Positions 63,963 to 64,000 of a stretch of 64,000 nucleotides of DNA are shown piece by piece (position 1 is the first letter of the stretch; every line of letters begins with the position of its first letter). Where the stretch lies: NCBI GenBank assembly GCA_020161695.1, contig JAIUOO010000007.1, positions 112,478-176,477 of the forward strand, read 5' to 3'. The translations under genes were made by a program, and so were the position numbers. Under the pieces are notes generated by a model, which worked only from the letters and a program-made list of their open reading frames with translations, ran no database searches and was not told where the DNA came from. The stretch comes from Pseudomonadota bacterium. GTDB taxonomy: Bacteria; Pseudomonadota; Alphaproteobacteria; Rhizobiales; Phreatobacteraceae.

Positions 63963-64000
63963 ATGGACAGCCATACTGACAGTGTCTTGAGCCGCCTCGA
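63963..64000 (+). CDS. Possible start of a gene running off the window
   Basis: ATG 63963 opens a frame MDSHTDSVLSRL that continues to the window edge. Only a weak GAG lies upstream. Too little is visible to name it, and it may be chance. Confidence 0.2.
   Translation, partial: MDSHTDSVLSRL

Overview
The window looks like a chromosomal segment of a high-GC alphaproteobacterium, probably a member of the Hyphomicrobiales (Rhizobiales). This is inferred from codon use, from the wealth of ABC/TRAP solute receptors and FCD-type GntR regulators, and from the copper-resistance gene set. No rRNA, tRNA, CRISPR array, complete insertion sequence or prophage was seen.

Layout. 1-3182: molybdenum cofactor genes, namely the end of a molybdate-receptor-like protein, a MoeA-like protein, and a MoeA fused to a periplasmic-binding-protein-like domain. 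3261-13285: a copper island with a P-type ATPase and a divergent CueR-type regulator sharing a 19-bp-spacer promoter, then a DUF411 protein, a CusF-like protein, a cupredoxin, a multicopper oxidase, a TolC-family lipoprotein, a small lipoprotein and an OmpR/HisKA two-component system. 13542-24943: a seven-gene operon with a family-5 solute receptor, acyl-CoA synthetase, dipeptide-type ABC permeases and ATPases, and a single-chain biotin-dependent carboxylase, beside a divergent GntR regulator and a strong inverted repeat. It reads as import, CoA activation and carboxylation of an unknown acid. 25023-28582: a LuxR response regulator convergent with a Cache histidine kinase that is co-translated with an ABC-type binding protein. 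28835-31125: small exported and membrane proteins. 31184-38122: an NAD-type (class II) HMG-CoA reductase, a GAF/PucR regulator, a class III CoA-transferase, an enoyl-CoA hydratase and a branched-chain-type receptor, suggesting use of mevalonate or a related branched acid. 38352-41585: a membrane-anchored alpha/beta hydrolase and an exported glycosidase-like protein with an odd insertion. 42119-50607: an eight-gene operon for uptake and oxidation/dehydration of a sugar or sugar acid. 60300-63544: a TAXI-TRAP transporter, followed by a frameshifted gene remnant.

The most novel region is 51578-59792. Four paralogous exported proteins share a near-invariant two-cysteine core (GCGGYVNVFVSGCAPWDNN, then PRRMPG) followed by a proline-rich linker and octapeptide repeats of the LISNNRGG/LISDNGxG type. 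Three copies lie in one five-gene run with a predicted outer-membrane beta-barrel and a small cysteine-containing exported protein. The fourth heads a second operon with an exported protein of unknown function, a 7TMR-DISM histidine kinase and a stand-alone receiver protein. Both operons carry the same 15-bp palindrome, TAGCTCASTGAGCTA, over a predicted core promoter, and a MarR-family gene lies between them. I read this as one coregulated, apparently undescribed cell-surface system. Its function cannot be deduced from sequence.
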